From: Nitrospira sp.
GTDB lineage: Bacteria > Nitrospirota > Nitrospiria > Nitrospirales > Nitrospiraceae
Reading direction: 5' to 3'
Assembly (NCBI GenBank): GCA_018242725.1
Contig: JAFEBI010000021.1
Span: forward strand, 1-64,000
DNA length: 64,000 nt
Shown here piece after piece: positions 8,073 to 16,937 of this stretch. The translations under genes were made by a program, and so were the position numbers. Each line of letters starts with the position of its first letter. The first letter of the stretch is position 1. The notes under the pieces were generated by a model. The model made no database searches and had not been told where the DNA came from. It saw only the letters and a program-made list of their open reading frames with translations.

Positions 8073-9413
8073 ATGGCCGACTCCACACCTACCTCGTTAT
8101 TTGAAACACGCGACCTCTGGACGAAGGACCTGACGACCATGTCAAGGGCTCGGCGGCTGGGCACTCAAGTGATCAGGCTGGCGACTGCGGTCGGGATGGA
8201 ATTCCGCCATCGCTTGCTCGATGCAAGGGCGGCGGGGCTCGTTTTCACCACGTTATTGTCGTTGGTTCCGTTTCTTGCCGTGATGTTCTCCGTACTCAAG
8301 GCCTTTGATGTTCACCACGTGATCGAACCGCTGCTGGCTCAGGTGCTGGAACCGCTGGGCCCAAAGAGCCGCGAGATCACGGCCACGATCGTGGGATTCG
8401 TGGATAATATCAAGATCGGTGTGCTGGGCGTCGTTGGCATCGCCGGTCTCTTCTACACAACCTACTCACTGATCGACAAAATCGAACAAGCGTTAAATGC
8501 GATCTGGCAGGTCAAGCAGGGACGTACCTGGGAACGAAAGTTTGCCGACTACTTAAGCGCGGTCCTGGTAGGGCCGGTGCTCGTCGTGAGCGCGTTCGGG
8601 ATGGTGGCGTCGCTCCAGAGCAACAGTTTGGTTCAGCGGCTCGCGGCCATGGAACCGTTTGGGACGCTGCTGGTGTGGACCGGCGAAGCGATCCCGTTGG
8701 TGATGCTGTGCGCGGTGTTTACCTTTTTTTATAAAGTGATTCCCAATACGCAGGTCCATGTTCGTTCGGCTGCTGTCGGCGGTGTTTCGGCAGCCATCCT
8801 CTGGATCATGGCGGAGGAGATCTTTGCGAACTTTGTGACGGCTTCTGCCAGCTACAGCGCGATCTATTCAGGTTTTGCCGTCCTCATCCTGTTCCTCCTG
8901 TGGTTGTACACCGGGTGGATGATTGTGCTGATCGGGGCACAGTTCTCCTTTTTTCATCAATATCCCACGGCCTATTTGTCCCGCCTGCTGTGGGAACAGG
9001 GTACGTACGTCTTTCGTGAACAACTGGCTCTCAAAGTCTTACGCGTTCTGGGACATCATTATCTGAAAGGCGATCGTCCGTTGAAGTTGCCTGAATTGTC
9101 GAGCGAATTGAATATGCCCTTGTCGCTGGTGGAGCATGAGATCGAACGTCTCGTTGCCAGTGGATTCGTGGGTCGTCTTCAGGAGCCGGAAGGATTCAGT
9201 CTTCTTAAAGCGCCGGACCTGATTTTCGTCAAGGAGGTCCTGAATTCGGTGCACAATGGAACCCCGCCATGGATCGTACCCCATCTCGAGACCAGCGATC
9301 CGGTGTCTGCGCTCCTACGGCGACGGGACCTGGCAGTGGAACGGGTTCTGGCCGGGGAGACGATACAGTCACTCCTACATGATCGCTCATCAGCTCAGTC
9401 GACTGAGTCGTAA
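8073..9413 (+). CDS. YihY/BrkB-family inner-membrane protein
   Basis: A 446-residue protein with about six transmembrane helices in residues 45-300, and the YihY-type segments DARAAGLVFTTLLSLVPFLAVMFS and YTTYSLIDKIEQALNAIW. A soluble C-terminal third (about 310-446) with LPELSSELNMPLSLVEHEIERLVASGFV resembles a winged-helix module. Early literature called this family RNase BN, which proved wrong; its role is not settled. An alternative start is the ATG at 8139. Confidence 0.9.
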   Translation: MADSTPTSLFETRDLWTKDLTTMSRARRLGTQVIRLATAVGMEFRHRLLDARAAGLVFTTLLSLVPFLAVMFSVLKAFDVHHVIEPLLAQVLEPLGPKSREITATIVGFVDNIKIGVLGVVGIAGLFYTTYSLIDKIEQALNAIWQVKQGRTWERKFADYLSAVLVGPVLVVSAFGMVASLQSNSLVQRLAAMEPFGTLLVWTGEAIPLVMLCAVFTFFYKVIPNTQVHVRSAAVGGVSAAILWIMAEEIFANFVTASASYSAIYSGFAVLILFLLWLYTGWMIVLIGAQFSFFHQYPTAYLSRLLWEQGTYVFREQLALKVLRVLGHHYLKGDRPLKLPELSSELNMPLSLVEHEIERLVASGFVGRLQEPEGFSLLKAPDLIFVKEVLNSVHNGTPPWIVPHLETSDPVSALLRRRDLAVERVLAGETIQSLLHDRSSAQSTES

Positions 9414-9501
9414 CGATTCGCGGAAGAGTCTTATTCCCTACGGTGGACTTAAGGAGCCGTTCCACTCAAAATTTTCTCAATGGGCTTGGAAGGGGCGCGG
9501 T

Positions 9502-9978
9502 CTATGGCTGGTGTTCGGATGCGGGTGTCGTCTTGTTCTGTCCGAAGGACCGCACGTAGAGCAGGACCTGCCAGGCTTCTGCTTCGGTGAGAATCAGCGG
9601 GACAAACGGCGCCATCGCGGTGCCTTTGCTGCCATTTTTTAGGATCCAGAACAGTTCCCCATCTGTCCTGCTTGCCTGCCAATCCGTGTCGGTGAAATTA
9701 CGAGGCAAGGGGCCCTTGAGCGTTCCCGGCTCAATGTCCGCTCCTAGTCCCTTACCGTCTCTTCCATGACAGGTGGCACAGAAGGCTTTCCCTTCAAATA
9801 ACTTTTTCCCTTTGTCGATCGTATCCTCGGTAGGAGATAGCGGATTCTTCCATGTTCTTACCTGCTGGAGTTGATCCACAGGCACTCGAGGTTTCAGGAT
9901 TGCGTCATCGGCTCCAAATGCCGATAGGTTTTGCAACCCCAGCAACGACATGATCGTAACCAGCAGATAGGCACCCAT
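9502..9978 (-). CDS. Secreted mono-haem cytochrome c
   Basis: A 158-residue precursor: a hydrophobic signal segment (LLVTIMSLLGL) then a class I cytochrome c domain with haem-binding CATCH and a likely axial methionine in GTAMAPF. It would carry electrons in the periplasm; in a nitrite oxidiser it could serve Nxr or a terminal oxidase, but that is inference. The ATG at 9978 has a GAGAGGA site five bases upstream and is preferred to an ATG at 9993. It is convergent with the YihY gene. Confidence 0.88.
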   Translation of the reverse strand: MGAYLLVTIMSLLGLQNLSAFGADDAILKPRVPVDQLQQVRTWKNPLSPTEDTIDKGKKLFEGKAFCATCHGRDGKGLGADIEPGTLKGPLPRNFTDTDWQASRTDGELFWILKNGSKGTAMAPFVPLILTEAEAWQVLLYVRSFGQNKTTPASEHQP

Positions 9979-10028
9979 GTCTGTTCCTCTCATTACCTAA
10001 TCTTGCAGAATCATCGGTCCAACGACAA

Positions 10029-10063
10029 GGGTCGGCCCGATCCGTGAAGGATAAAGCCGACCC
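10029..10063 (-). terminator. Candidate terminator after the DUF1264 lipoprotein gene
   Basis: An 8-bp perfect stem (GGGTCGGC/GCCGACCC) with a 19-base loop lies 17 bases after the stop, followed on the minus strand by TTGTCGTT. The loop is long, so the call is tentative. Confidence 0.5.
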
Positions 10064-10079
10064 GCTTCAGATGACGATT

Positions 10080-10598
10080 CTATTTTTCTGAATATCCAGG
10101 GAATTTGTGTCCTAACGACTGCGGGAAACTCACCGTCCCATCGGGGAATTCCTGCCCATGCTGCCACAGTTGGTAGACGATACCGTCTGTTCCTGCCGCG
10201 ATTTCTACGACTTTGGCGGCCTGGTCAGCAGGCATATCCAAGACTTGAACTCGCCCGGTCGCGACTTCTACCTTATGATCATGGAAATGCCGGTGCCACT
10301 GAATGGCTGGGAGCTTGCGCGTGAGGTCTTTGGCGATAAAGTACTCGACAGCGACCAACGGAGCCTTTGGATCGGTGGATTCAAACAGGAGACATTGGAG
10401 AATTTTGTCCGAGATCCCCTTGCAGTAGTGGTGGAATGGGCCGCCTGGTGTGCCATCCGCCATCATATGAGGCGCCTGGACATGAATGTCGTATCCGACT
10501 GCCGGACCGGCTGGTTCTCCGCTCACGGCTTTTTGAGTGGCGATGCTGCTACAACCGATGGCAACCAGTGCAAATGCGGCCAAGAGTCCTTTTTTCAT
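10080..10598 (-). CDS. DUF1264 (oil-body-associated-protein-like) lipoprotein
   Basis: A 172-residue precursor with a lipoprotein signal (MKKGLLAAFALVAIGC; lipobox VAIGC, Cys16). The mature part matches the DUF1264/OBAP pattern: HHYCKGISDKILQCLLFES, then VEYFIAKDL and QWHRHFHDHKVEV, rich in histidine and cysteine. Plant relatives associate with oil bodies; bacterial function is unknown. The Shine-Dalgarno GAGGAGG lies within a predicted hairpin (10610-10626). The neighbours are a cytochrome c downstream and a PSP1 protein upstream. Confidence 0.85.
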   Translation of the reverse strand: MKKGLLAAFALVAIGCSSIATQKAVSGEPAGPAVGYDIHVQAPHMMADGTPGGPFHHYCKGISDKILQCLLFESTDPKAPLVAVEYFIAKDLTRKLPAIQWHRHFHDHKVEVATGRVQVLDMPADQAAKVVEIAAGTDGIVYQLWQHGQEFPDGTVSFPQSLGHKFPGYSEK

Positions 10599-10609
10599 TG
10601 GAATACACC

Positions 10610-10626
10610 CTCCTCAGTTTGAGGAG
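10610..10626 (-). promoter_or_regulatory. Hairpin sequestering the ribosome-binding site of the DUF1264 gene
   Basis: A perfect 7-bp inverted repeat (CTCCTCA-aac-TGAGGAG on the transcribed strand) includes most of the GAGGAGG Shine-Dalgarno that lies about 10 bases before the ATG. Pairing would hide it from the ribosome. Confidence 0.5.
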
Positions 10627-10644
10627 TCCCCTCCTAGCCCATCT

Positions 10645-10660
10645 AGGCAGAGAACTGCCT
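10645..10660. repeat. Second leader hairpin of the DUF1264 gene
   Basis: AGGCAG and CTGCCT form a perfect 6-bp stem around a 4-base loop, 18 bases upstream of the ribosome-binding-site hairpin. Together they make a structured leader. Confidence 0.4.
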
Positions 10661-10759
10661 CACTATTCAATAGAGCATTAGAGAGTGTGTTGCTGAAAAG
10701 GATTCGAATAACTTCAAGAAAAGAAGAGCGGTCAAACGTGAGGAAAGACAGGGTATGAA

Positions 10760-11605
10760 TTACGATGGCAGGATTGGCGAGTCAGCTTTGGTTGGGGTAA
10801 TGAGTTCATGTGTCTGTTGTAGAATTTTTCCCTGAGCATCCATCATTTCAAACATCAAGCAGCACTTCAACCGTCCGCAGACGCCGAGCAGGCGAGGATC
10901 ATCGATCGGCAGATCCATCTTCTTTGCTTGCTTCGCTGTCACTGGTTTCACGTCGGTTAGAAATGACGCGCAGCATAACACCAGACCACAGGTATCGATC
11001 CCACCCAGTCGCCTGGCCTCTTCCCGAACCCCGACCTGGCGCATTTCAATCCGACCGCCAAACCGTCGTGCAAGGTCACGCACGAGCTCCCGAAAATCGA
11101 TGCGTTCATCCGCCGTATAGACAAAGGTGAGTTGTCGACGGTCCATGGCGCCATAGACCTCAACTAGTTTAAGGTGGATGTTGAGATCGACAGCTTTCGC
11201 CTTACAATAGCTGGCCGCCTCCTCGGATAGACGCTCCAGCCTCGTAATTAACCCCGCTTCCTCGGAGTCCGGCTTGCGCAAGAGGGATTTCATAGCCCGC
11301 ATGGGCGGAGTAAACGGAGCTGAGTAGGGGGGAGTGTAGACGATGCCGTAGGTTACTTCACCGTCGGCCTCAAGTAAGACTGGATCGCCATAGGACAAGA
11401 CCAGCCCATTCGATCCCAACTTCTTGACATCTCCACGGTTTCTAATCTTGACGCCAACAAGCGAGACCCACGTCGGCCAGGGAGTCAACACATCGTGGTT
11501 CACAGGGGACTCCATACGTCGATCATACACAATTCCCGTGCATGGTGAAAAGGGTTGATGCTGTGGAGTAGATAAAAGTTTCAGCAACCGCCTTTCTCCA
11601 ATCAT
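10760..11605 (-). CDS. PSP1-domain protein, RicT/YaaT-like
   Basis: A 281-residue protein with a PSP1 domain from about residue 48. The cysteine-rich CGLVLCC and CGRLKCC motifs near 206-250 correspond to the iron-sulfur-binding cysteines of Bacillus RicT. RicT with RicA/RicF adjusts mRNA processing by RNase Y; those partners are not in the window. A strong start is lacking: the ATG at 11515 (MESPVNHD) gives a shorter N terminus closer to known RicT proteins, and neither start has a clear Shine-Dalgarno. Confidence 0.87.
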   Translation of the reverse strand: MIGERRLLKLLSTPQHQPFSPCTGIVYDRRMESPVNHDVLTPWPTWVSLVGVKIRNRGDVKKLGSNGLVLSYGDPVLLEADGEVTYGIVYTPPYSAPFTPPMRAMKSLLRKPDSEEAGLITRLERLSEEAASYCKAKAVDLNIHLKLVEVYGAMDRRQLTFVYTADERIDFRELVRDLARRFGGRIEMRQVGVREEARRLGGIDTCGLVLCCASFLTDVKPVTAKQAKKMDLPIDDPRLLGVCGRLKCCLMFEMMDAQGKILQQTHELITPTKADSPILPS

Positions 11606-11700
11606 TCTTATAACAAGTTGATATTATGGACTAAAAATACCAACACCGGAGCTATCTGCTTGTGGTAGGCTAATCCACCAGGAGGAAGAGGGAGTGAATC

Positions 11701-11979
11701 ATGGGAACTATGTTGAAAGAGCGAAAGAAGATGCTCCGAATTCCCAATCAGGTTGTCTTGCCGTTCGGCTACCGTATCTCGGTTCGGCAGTTATCGGATG
11801 CCGAGATGGACAAACGTGATCCCAATGCCGATGGGATCTGGGACGATGATACGAAGACCATTTATGTCAGAAAACGGCTTCCCGTCACCCGCCGCCGATA
11901 TATCCTTGCCCACGAGCTTGGGCATGCGTGGTTGGACTGGCAACATCGATATATGGACGATGGAAAGGCCAGTATCTAA
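11701..11979 (+). CDS. Small zincin metallopeptidase-like protein (HELGH)
   Basis: A 92-residue protein with a zinc-peptidase signature AHELGHAWLDWQH at residues 70-82 (His71, Glu72, His75). The segment TKTIYVRKRLPVTRRRYILAHELGH resembles the ImmA/IrrE arrangement of strand, Arg-rich helix and HExxH. It is much shorter than ImmA, so it may be a minimal catalytic core or a peptide-binding relic. An AGGAGG-like purine run precedes the ATG. It converges with the EVE gene with a 12-base gap. Confidence 0.75.
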   Translation: MGTMLKERKKMLRIPNQVVLPFGYRISVRQLSDAEMDKRDPNADGIWDDDTKTIYVRKRLPVTRRRYILAHELGHAWLDWQHRYMDDGKASI

Positions 11980-11991
11980 GATGCTTCCCGG

Positions 11992-12471
11992 TCAGTTTTC
12001 CGCCAGACGCAGGATGCGCTTCCATTCGCCTGAGGTGACCGGCTGAACCGAGAGCCGAGAGCCTTTCTGCAGTAGAGCCATGCCCTTGAGTTGAGAATCT
12101 CTCCGCAAGTCGTCCAATGATAATGGTTTCGAAAATGTTCTGAGATATTTGATGTCGACCATATCCCATCTCGGTTCAGATGGCTTGCTTGCAGGGTCAT
12201 AATGCTTATCCTTCTTATCGAATTGTGTTGAATCCGGATAGGCGGTCCTGACAACCTCTGCGATGCCGACGACTACAGGGGGGGCAGCGTTACTATGATA
12301 GAACAGAACGTGATCACCGCTTGCCATCGCACGCATAAAATTACGAGCTTGATAATTACGAACCCCATCCCAACAGGTCCTCTGGCCGGGGGCTTGCGCG
12401 AGGTCCTCGATCGAGAACGTAGAGGGTTCAGATTTCATGAGCCAATACCTTCTTGGAACCATTCCCATCAC
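11992..12471 (-). CDS. EVE-domain protein
   Basis: A 159-residue single-EVE protein (RYWLMKSEP at the start; CWDGVRNYQARNFMRAM; GDHVLFYHSNAAPPVVVGIAEVV). EVE domains are PUA-like folds that bind modified bases in DNA or RNA; the eukaryotic homologue is THYN1. The aromatic pocket residues (W, Y) are present. No modification enzyme is adjacent, so the recognised base is unknown. An AAGGGAGTG sequence lies immediately before the first ATG. Confidence 0.93.
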   Translation of the reverse strand: MMGMVPRRYWLMKSEPSTFSIEDLAQAPGQRTCWDGVRNYQARNFMRAMASGDHVLFYHSNAAPPVVVGIAEVVRTAYPDSTQFDKKDKHYDPASKPSEPRWDMVDIKYLRTFSKPLSLDDLRRDSQLKGMALLQKGSRLSVQPVTSGEWKRILRLAEN

Positions 12472-12558
12472 TCCCTTCTCACGATGCTCGACGGTACGGT
12501 ATGAAGCGCGGTGGTATCGTAGGCCTGAATCGCTGATAAACTTCCTCGCTCTGAGGGT

Positions 12559-12945
12559 TCAAGGCCTTTCTCCTGAGCGGGCCTCGATAAAATCGATCAG
12601 GGCATGATAGGTCAGTTCTCTTATTTTTGCCTTACCCGGACTCTGGCCTCCCAGATTGGTCTCCAGCCACACACGATCCGAGATGGGGGAGAGTGCCTCG
12701 TTACAGAGATCCCACATGTCATGGAGAAAACTGTTCGGCAAGCCCACCTGTATTCCTTCCGATTCGATCCGGTCATCGAGTAAGGCCAACAGATCAGACA
12801 CTGCCTGATCTGGACGGTAGGGATAGGACGTAAATCCAAATTGTTCGTGGGAATGGCTCTCCTGGTCGGCCTGATCAACCAGGTCGCGCATGTATGCTTT
12901 GAGCAAACCGATGATATGACCGGAAAAAACTTGGGGCGATCCCAT
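12559..12945 (-). CDS. Hypothetical acidic protein
   Basis: A 128-residue acidic, soluble protein with likely helical content (LLKAYMRDLVDQADQES; VSDLLALLDDRIESEG). No motif or family is recognised. It lies 87 bases upstream of the EVE gene on the same strand. Confidence 0.55.
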   Translation of the reverse strand: MGSPQVFSGHIIGLLKAYMRDLVDQADQESHSHEQFGFTSYPYRPDQAVSDLLALLDDRIESEGIQVGLPNSFLHDMWDLCNEALSPISDRVWLETNLGGQSPGKAKIRELTYHALIDFIEARSGERP

Positions 12946-13408
12946 ACTGTATTATCGAACTTCTGTGAAGAAGGAGCAAGCTGATCAACTATGGCTGTAG
13001 GTCGGCCAAGATCTCTGTTGAGAAGATCGCCTCCTGCCAAGGCTGGAAGAGTCGAGTGATGGTTGGGCGGGGGTACATCTCGCTACCTCGATATGAGCGA
13101 CGATCTCTCATTGGCTATCTCATGCACGGCAGGGTCGATGTACCCGCGCATTGTAAACTGTACGCCTTTTTCTAAGACTCGCAAGACCCAAAGATGGCCT
13201 TATCTGGAAGCCCATTTGGGGTACGGTGATTGAACCAGTAGGATCTGCTGTGCGTGATGGAAAAGATCCAATGGTGTTAGAAAGGGGTCTCATGTGCACA
13301 GCGTGATGAGGCGTCGATCTCCAGCTCTTGATTCGCCCCACGGACGCATATTACTGTCTATGCGCGAGCGACTAGAGGAGTGGATCCTATTCCAAATTGG
13401 TTGCGTTG
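12946..13408. other. 463-base intergenic region, possibly containing decayed coding sequence
   Basis: No supported gene is present. A short plus-strand frame from 13059 encodes about 38 residues including PRYERRSLIGYLMHGRVDV, which loosely recalls the start of a PilZ domain, then stops. No Shine-Dalgarno or continuation was found. Confidence 0.3.
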
Positions 13409-14209
13409 ATGATTTCTCAGGTCAGTGAGCGCTTCGAGATTTCGCTGAATACATCTGCCGGGCAAATTACCACGGCTGTCGATGTGCCGACCGGGTTCGT
13501 TCCCATTACGTCTATTGTGCCGCTCATGAGGCGTTTGGGAGAAGAGGCCCAAGCCTTGGAGGTTGCACGGGCGGGTGAGCAAGGAAGAGTGCCTTCCTGC
13601 CAAAAAGGCTGTGCGGCCTGCTGTCGAATGTTGGTTCCTCTGTCTGCACCGGAGGCGTTTGCGGTCCGAGAGTGGGTTCGTTCTCGCTCTGTGGAACAAC
13701 AAGCCCGTATCATTGCCCGCTTTACTGAGACAAAAGCGCGATTGCTCTCCAAGGGGATCTGGCAACCACTCTCGGCGCTGTGCGGGGCCTCTGATCCCTG
13801 GAGCGACGAAGCTCTTGATGAGATGAATCGTAGGTATTACGCGCTGCGGTTGGCCTGTCCGTTTCTGGAAGAGGAACGCTGCACAATCTATGACGAGCGC
13901 CCTGCAGCCTGTCGTGAGCTGTTGGTGACGTCTCCTGCCGATCAATGTGAGGATCTCATCGCGAATCCGGTGAACACGATTCCCGCACCGATGCGGGTCA
14001 GTACGATTCTGGGGTTGTTGTGGCAGGATGTGACGAGCACGTCGACACGGTTGATTCCACTTCCACTGGTTCTGGACTGGGCGGAAGATCATACACGAGA
14101 GAACACCCGAAAGTGGAAGGGGACTCAGCTTTTTGACCAAGCGTTGGATAAGGTTTGGCGATTTTTGAGCCACTCATTTTCGGATGGGGGCAGAAGAGCT
14201 GGCAGCTGA
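13409..14209 (+). CDS. YkgJ-family cysteine-cluster protein (second copy)
   Basis: A 266-residue protein with CQKGCAACC near residues 64-72 and CPFLEEERCTIYDERPAACR near 147-166, the same paired Cys pattern as the protein at 4445 but with a longer N terminus. The cysteines probably bind a metal. A TTG four codons upstream (13397) is an alternative start; the ATG is preferred. The gene is followed after 38 bases by thrH. Confidence 0.82.
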   Translation: MISQVSERFEISLNTSAGQITTAVDVPTGFVPITSIVPLMRRLGEEAQALEVARAGEQGRVPSCQKGCAACCRMLVPLSAPEAFAVREWVRSRSVEQQARIIARFTETKARLLSKGIWQPLSALCGASDPWSDEALDEMNRRYYALRLACPFLEEERCTIYDERPAACRELLVTSPADQCEDLIANPVNTIPAPMRVSTILGLLWQDVTSTSTRLIPLPLVLDWAEDHTRENTRKWKGTQLFDQALDKVWRFLSHSFSDGGRRAGS

Positions 14210-14247
14210 TCGTCATACGCGATGGCAGCCAGGTGAGAGGAGAAGGA

Positions 14248-14868
14248 ATGCAAAAGCCTGTTGTGGTGTGTTTAGACCTGGAAGGTGTGCTCGTTCCCGA
14301 GATTTGGATTAATGTCGCGTTGAAGACAGGGATTGATGAGTTGAAGATGACCACCCGGGAGATGCCGGACTATGACCAACTCATGAAGCAACGAATAGAA
14401 ATTCTCGGCCGACATGGCTTGAAGATCGGTGAGATTCAAGCGGTCATCGCCGACATGGGTCCATTGGAAGGGGCCGTCGACTTCCTCGGCTGGCTCAGAG
14501 AGCGTAGTCAGATCATCATTTTATCTGATACCTTCTATCAGTTCGCACAGCCCCTCATGCGCCAGCTGGGTTACCCGACGTTGTTCTGTAATCAGCTTGA
14601 TATTAATCCGCAAGGCCGGATCGTGAATTATCACATGCGGATGGAGAACCCCAAGAAGCACGCGGTCGCCTCGCTGAAGGCATTGAATTTCTTTACCGTG
14701 GCTGCGGGGGATTCATACAATGATATTGGGATGTTAGGGGAAGCCGATAAAGGGTTTTTCTTCAGGCCGCCCGACCATTTGCCCAAAGAATTCCCGGCAT
14801 TTCCAGTGACACACACCTATGGTGAGCTTCAGGAGCAGTTTGTCAACGTTGGCTGTTTCTCAGCCTGA
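14248..14868 (+). CDS. thrH: ThrH-type phosphoserine phosphatase / homoserine phosphotransferase
   Basis: A 206-residue HAD-superfamily protein matching ThrH in length and motifs: motif I CLDLEGVLVPEIW with the D-x-E variant typical of ThrH (DLEGV, residues 8-12), motif II ILSDTFYQF, and motif III/IV AAGDSYNDIGML. ThrH dephosphorylates phosphoserine and can transfer phosphate to homoserine. The ATG follows a GAGAGGAGAAGGA site; an upstream in-frame start would add 31 residues overlapping the previous gene. Confidence 0.93.
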   Translation: MQKPVVVCLDLEGVLVPEIWINVALKTGIDELKMTTREMPDYDQLMKQRIEILGRHGLKIGEIQAVIADMGPLEGAVDFLGWLRERSQIIILSDTFYQFAQPLMRQLGYPTLFCNQLDINPQGRIVNYHMRMENPKKHAVASLKALNFFTVAAGDSYNDIGMLGEADKGFFFRPPDHLPKEFPAFPVTHTYGELQEQFVNVGCFSA

Positions 14869-14977
14869 AGCGTACCAGCTCAATTCAAAACAGCTGTGCG
14901 AGCCCAGCATTTCTCGCACCCGACCTCTGATCGCCGAGTCCGGCAAGCCTCTCTCCCTTAGCCCTCTCGTCACTCCA

Positions 14978-16705
14978 TCAGAAGTTGATCCAGAGCTGAG
15001 CATAGGCCCAGTCTTGACCGACTGCTCGCCGCCCGAGATTCTGTGAGACGTACGATCCAGGAAAGAGGTGCCCGTATCCTCCTTGAAAGGCGACCATTCC
15101 ATTCATAAAGAAGTGGGTCCAGGCGAAGTCTATCTCGTCACCAATATGGGTCTTGGTATTACCTGGTTGAGAAAACACATAGACCCCCTGACTTGCTCGA
15201 TACCAATTGTCTTTCGCATTGGCAAGATGGAGGTTGGTGTACCATATTTCAATATGATCATCCGGAGAGAGACGGGCCTGGAAGTTTCCTGAAAAGCTCA
15301 TCATGTTTTTCCATCCCATCACGTCCATGTATCCCATATGGATGTGGTTGGTCGGGAAAAAGTTTTCAAAGGTATTGGCCGTCTTACACGCTCCGTAGGC
15401 TCCGTTCGATAACGTACAATTTGCACGACCGTCGCCGGACGCATAATCAAAATTGAAGGCGATGCGAGGCTTACCGGGCAAGTTAAATGCTGTGTATCCG
15501 ATCCAGTTTCTGGTAGCCCAGGCGTTGATGTGGAGACATTTCCCTTCTCCTCCTGGATTACCGCAGAGGCTGCTGGCACTGCCGGCGGTGTCCCCCATCT
15601 GGCCGAATTGGTAGATTACTTCACTCGAGAAATCGAAGTAGCCTTTTTTCATGGCAATCCGGTTTCCGAGGACATGGCGGGTTTGGTCCCCATGCTTGGG
15701 AGTCCCAAGTCCTTGAAACGAGACATCGCCCCCTCCGAGATTGTTTTTGTAATAAATGTAGAAGGGTTCGATCAGAAAACCTGGTACCGCCTTGATTTGA
15801 TTGTAGAAGATAATAAAATCGGCATCACCAGCCGCATTTCTCGCCTGACCAGTGCCAGCGATATTCGGTCCGCCGCTTCCGAGGGTGGCTCCCTGTAAGA
15901 GATCGGTTTCTGCTGTGCGAAACCAGCCGAGGTGCGTATCAATAATATTGGTTGAATACTGCAGCATCACCCCATCAAACGACCATCCGGTATTGGCCCA
16001 ATCAAAGTGACCGAAGAGGCTCTGATCTCCAAAGACGAGGTATTGCCGTCCTGCCTTGAGCCCAAGTCCTTGGACGCCTGCAAAGTTTCGAATCAACATA
16101 TATCCGGCTCGGATTCCAAGGGTACAGGCAGGTCGTACGTTTGCGGGGGTGGATCCAACAAGGGTGGAGCCGCAGGTATGAATGGCGGGATCTCCATTAT
16201 TGCCCGCGCCATTGGCACCGACGGGCGTTCCATTCCCGCCCCATGTCCTCGAGTCGATGAATTCCATGTAGAAATTGACGTCTGGTGAAAGATCGTACCC
16301 GATACCTAATCGAGTCATCTGCTGGACGAATTGATCGTTGGCCTTGCCGGGGAGGTTGTTGGCGACGAGTCCGGGTGCGTTACATTGTCCAGCGGCTCCA
16401 ATACCTCCACCGAAGCAGACATTGGTCCGATACTCTGGTCTCACACGCATGTCGGCACGCATCCAGAGATTTTTCAGGTTGAAATTACGGCCGATCTTTG
16501 GATCGAACGGCTCATAGGCCTCTTTTTGGGGAATACCTCGCCCGATAACGATGGGATTCGTGATTTTTTCTCCCTCTGGGAGTTGAAAGGCCGCCTGTGC
16601 TGTGGAGTAACCCGCGATGAGACCGACCACCGTCAGGAATTGTATAAGAGCTTTCTTCCCGTATCCTGATTTCTTCGCTGTTCCTATGCTATGCAGTGTG
16701 TCCAT
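14978..16705 (-). CDS. Alginate-export-type outer-membrane beta-barrel protein
   Basis: A 575-residue precursor with a long signal sequence ending near STAQA-AFQ. It is followed by many alternating amphipathic strands, Gly/Asn-rich turns, and a C-terminal aromatic residue (WINF) typical of outer-membrane barrels. Segments such as MRADMRVRPEYRTN and GLGLKAGRQYLVFGDQSLFGHFDWANTGWSFDG match the AlgE-like porin family. It probably forms a channel for small anions or organic molecules; the substrate is not readable. The upstream region 16706-16937 presumably contains its promoter. Confidence 0.85.
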   Translation of the reverse strand: MDTLHSIGTAKKSGYGKKALIQFLTVVGLIAGYSTAQAAFQLPEGEKITNPIVIGRGIPQKEAYEPFDPKIGRNFNLKNLWMRADMRVRPEYRTNVCFGGGIGAAGQCNAPGLVANNLPGKANDQFVQQMTRLGIGYDLSPDVNFYMEFIDSRTWGGNGTPVGANGAGNNGDPAIHTCGSTLVGSTPANVRPACTLGIRAGYMLIRNFAGVQGLGLKAGRQYLVFGDQSLFGHFDWANTGWSFDGVMLQYSTNIIDTHLGWFRTAETDLLQGATLGSGGPNIAGTGQARNAAGDADFIIFYNQIKAVPGFLIEPFYIYYKNNLGGGDVSFQGLGTPKHGDQTRHVLGNRIAMKKGYFDFSSEVIYQFGQMGDTAGSASSLCGNPGGEGKCLHINAWATRNWIGYTAFNLPGKPRIAFNFDYASGDGRANCTLSNGAYGACKTANTFENFFPTNHIHMGYMDVMGWKNMMSFSGNFQARLSPDDHIEIWYTNLHLANAKDNWYRASQGVYVFSQPGNTKTHIGDEIDFAWTHFFMNGMVAFQGGYGHLFPGSYVSQNLGRRAVGQDWAYAQLWINF

Positions 16706-16937
16706 AATGTCGTTCGACAGGCAGATGCCATCTTAGCGCTCTCATCGTCAGGTGGATTTGGTTGCGGTCTCAAAAGCCCAAGGGATTTGTGTACGAACCC
16801 GAGGGGGAGAACAGCTGGGCCAGGGTGTCCAACCATCGTCACGAAGATCTTGACGAGTGTGAAGCTACGAGATGTCGGTGAGGCGGCTGTCTTTCTCCTT
16901 TATGTGGGTGGTCAAACCGGGTGTGATTCTACTTCGA

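Noticed and set aside
7665-8164. Minus-strand frames between the secreted protein and YihY genes
   Set aside because: Several competing short frames, no motif or ribosome site; treated as non-coding.
12946-13408. PilZ-like fragment (PRYERRSLIGYLMHGRVDV)
   Set aside because: Only about 38 residues with no continuation; similarity too weak to call a pseudogene.
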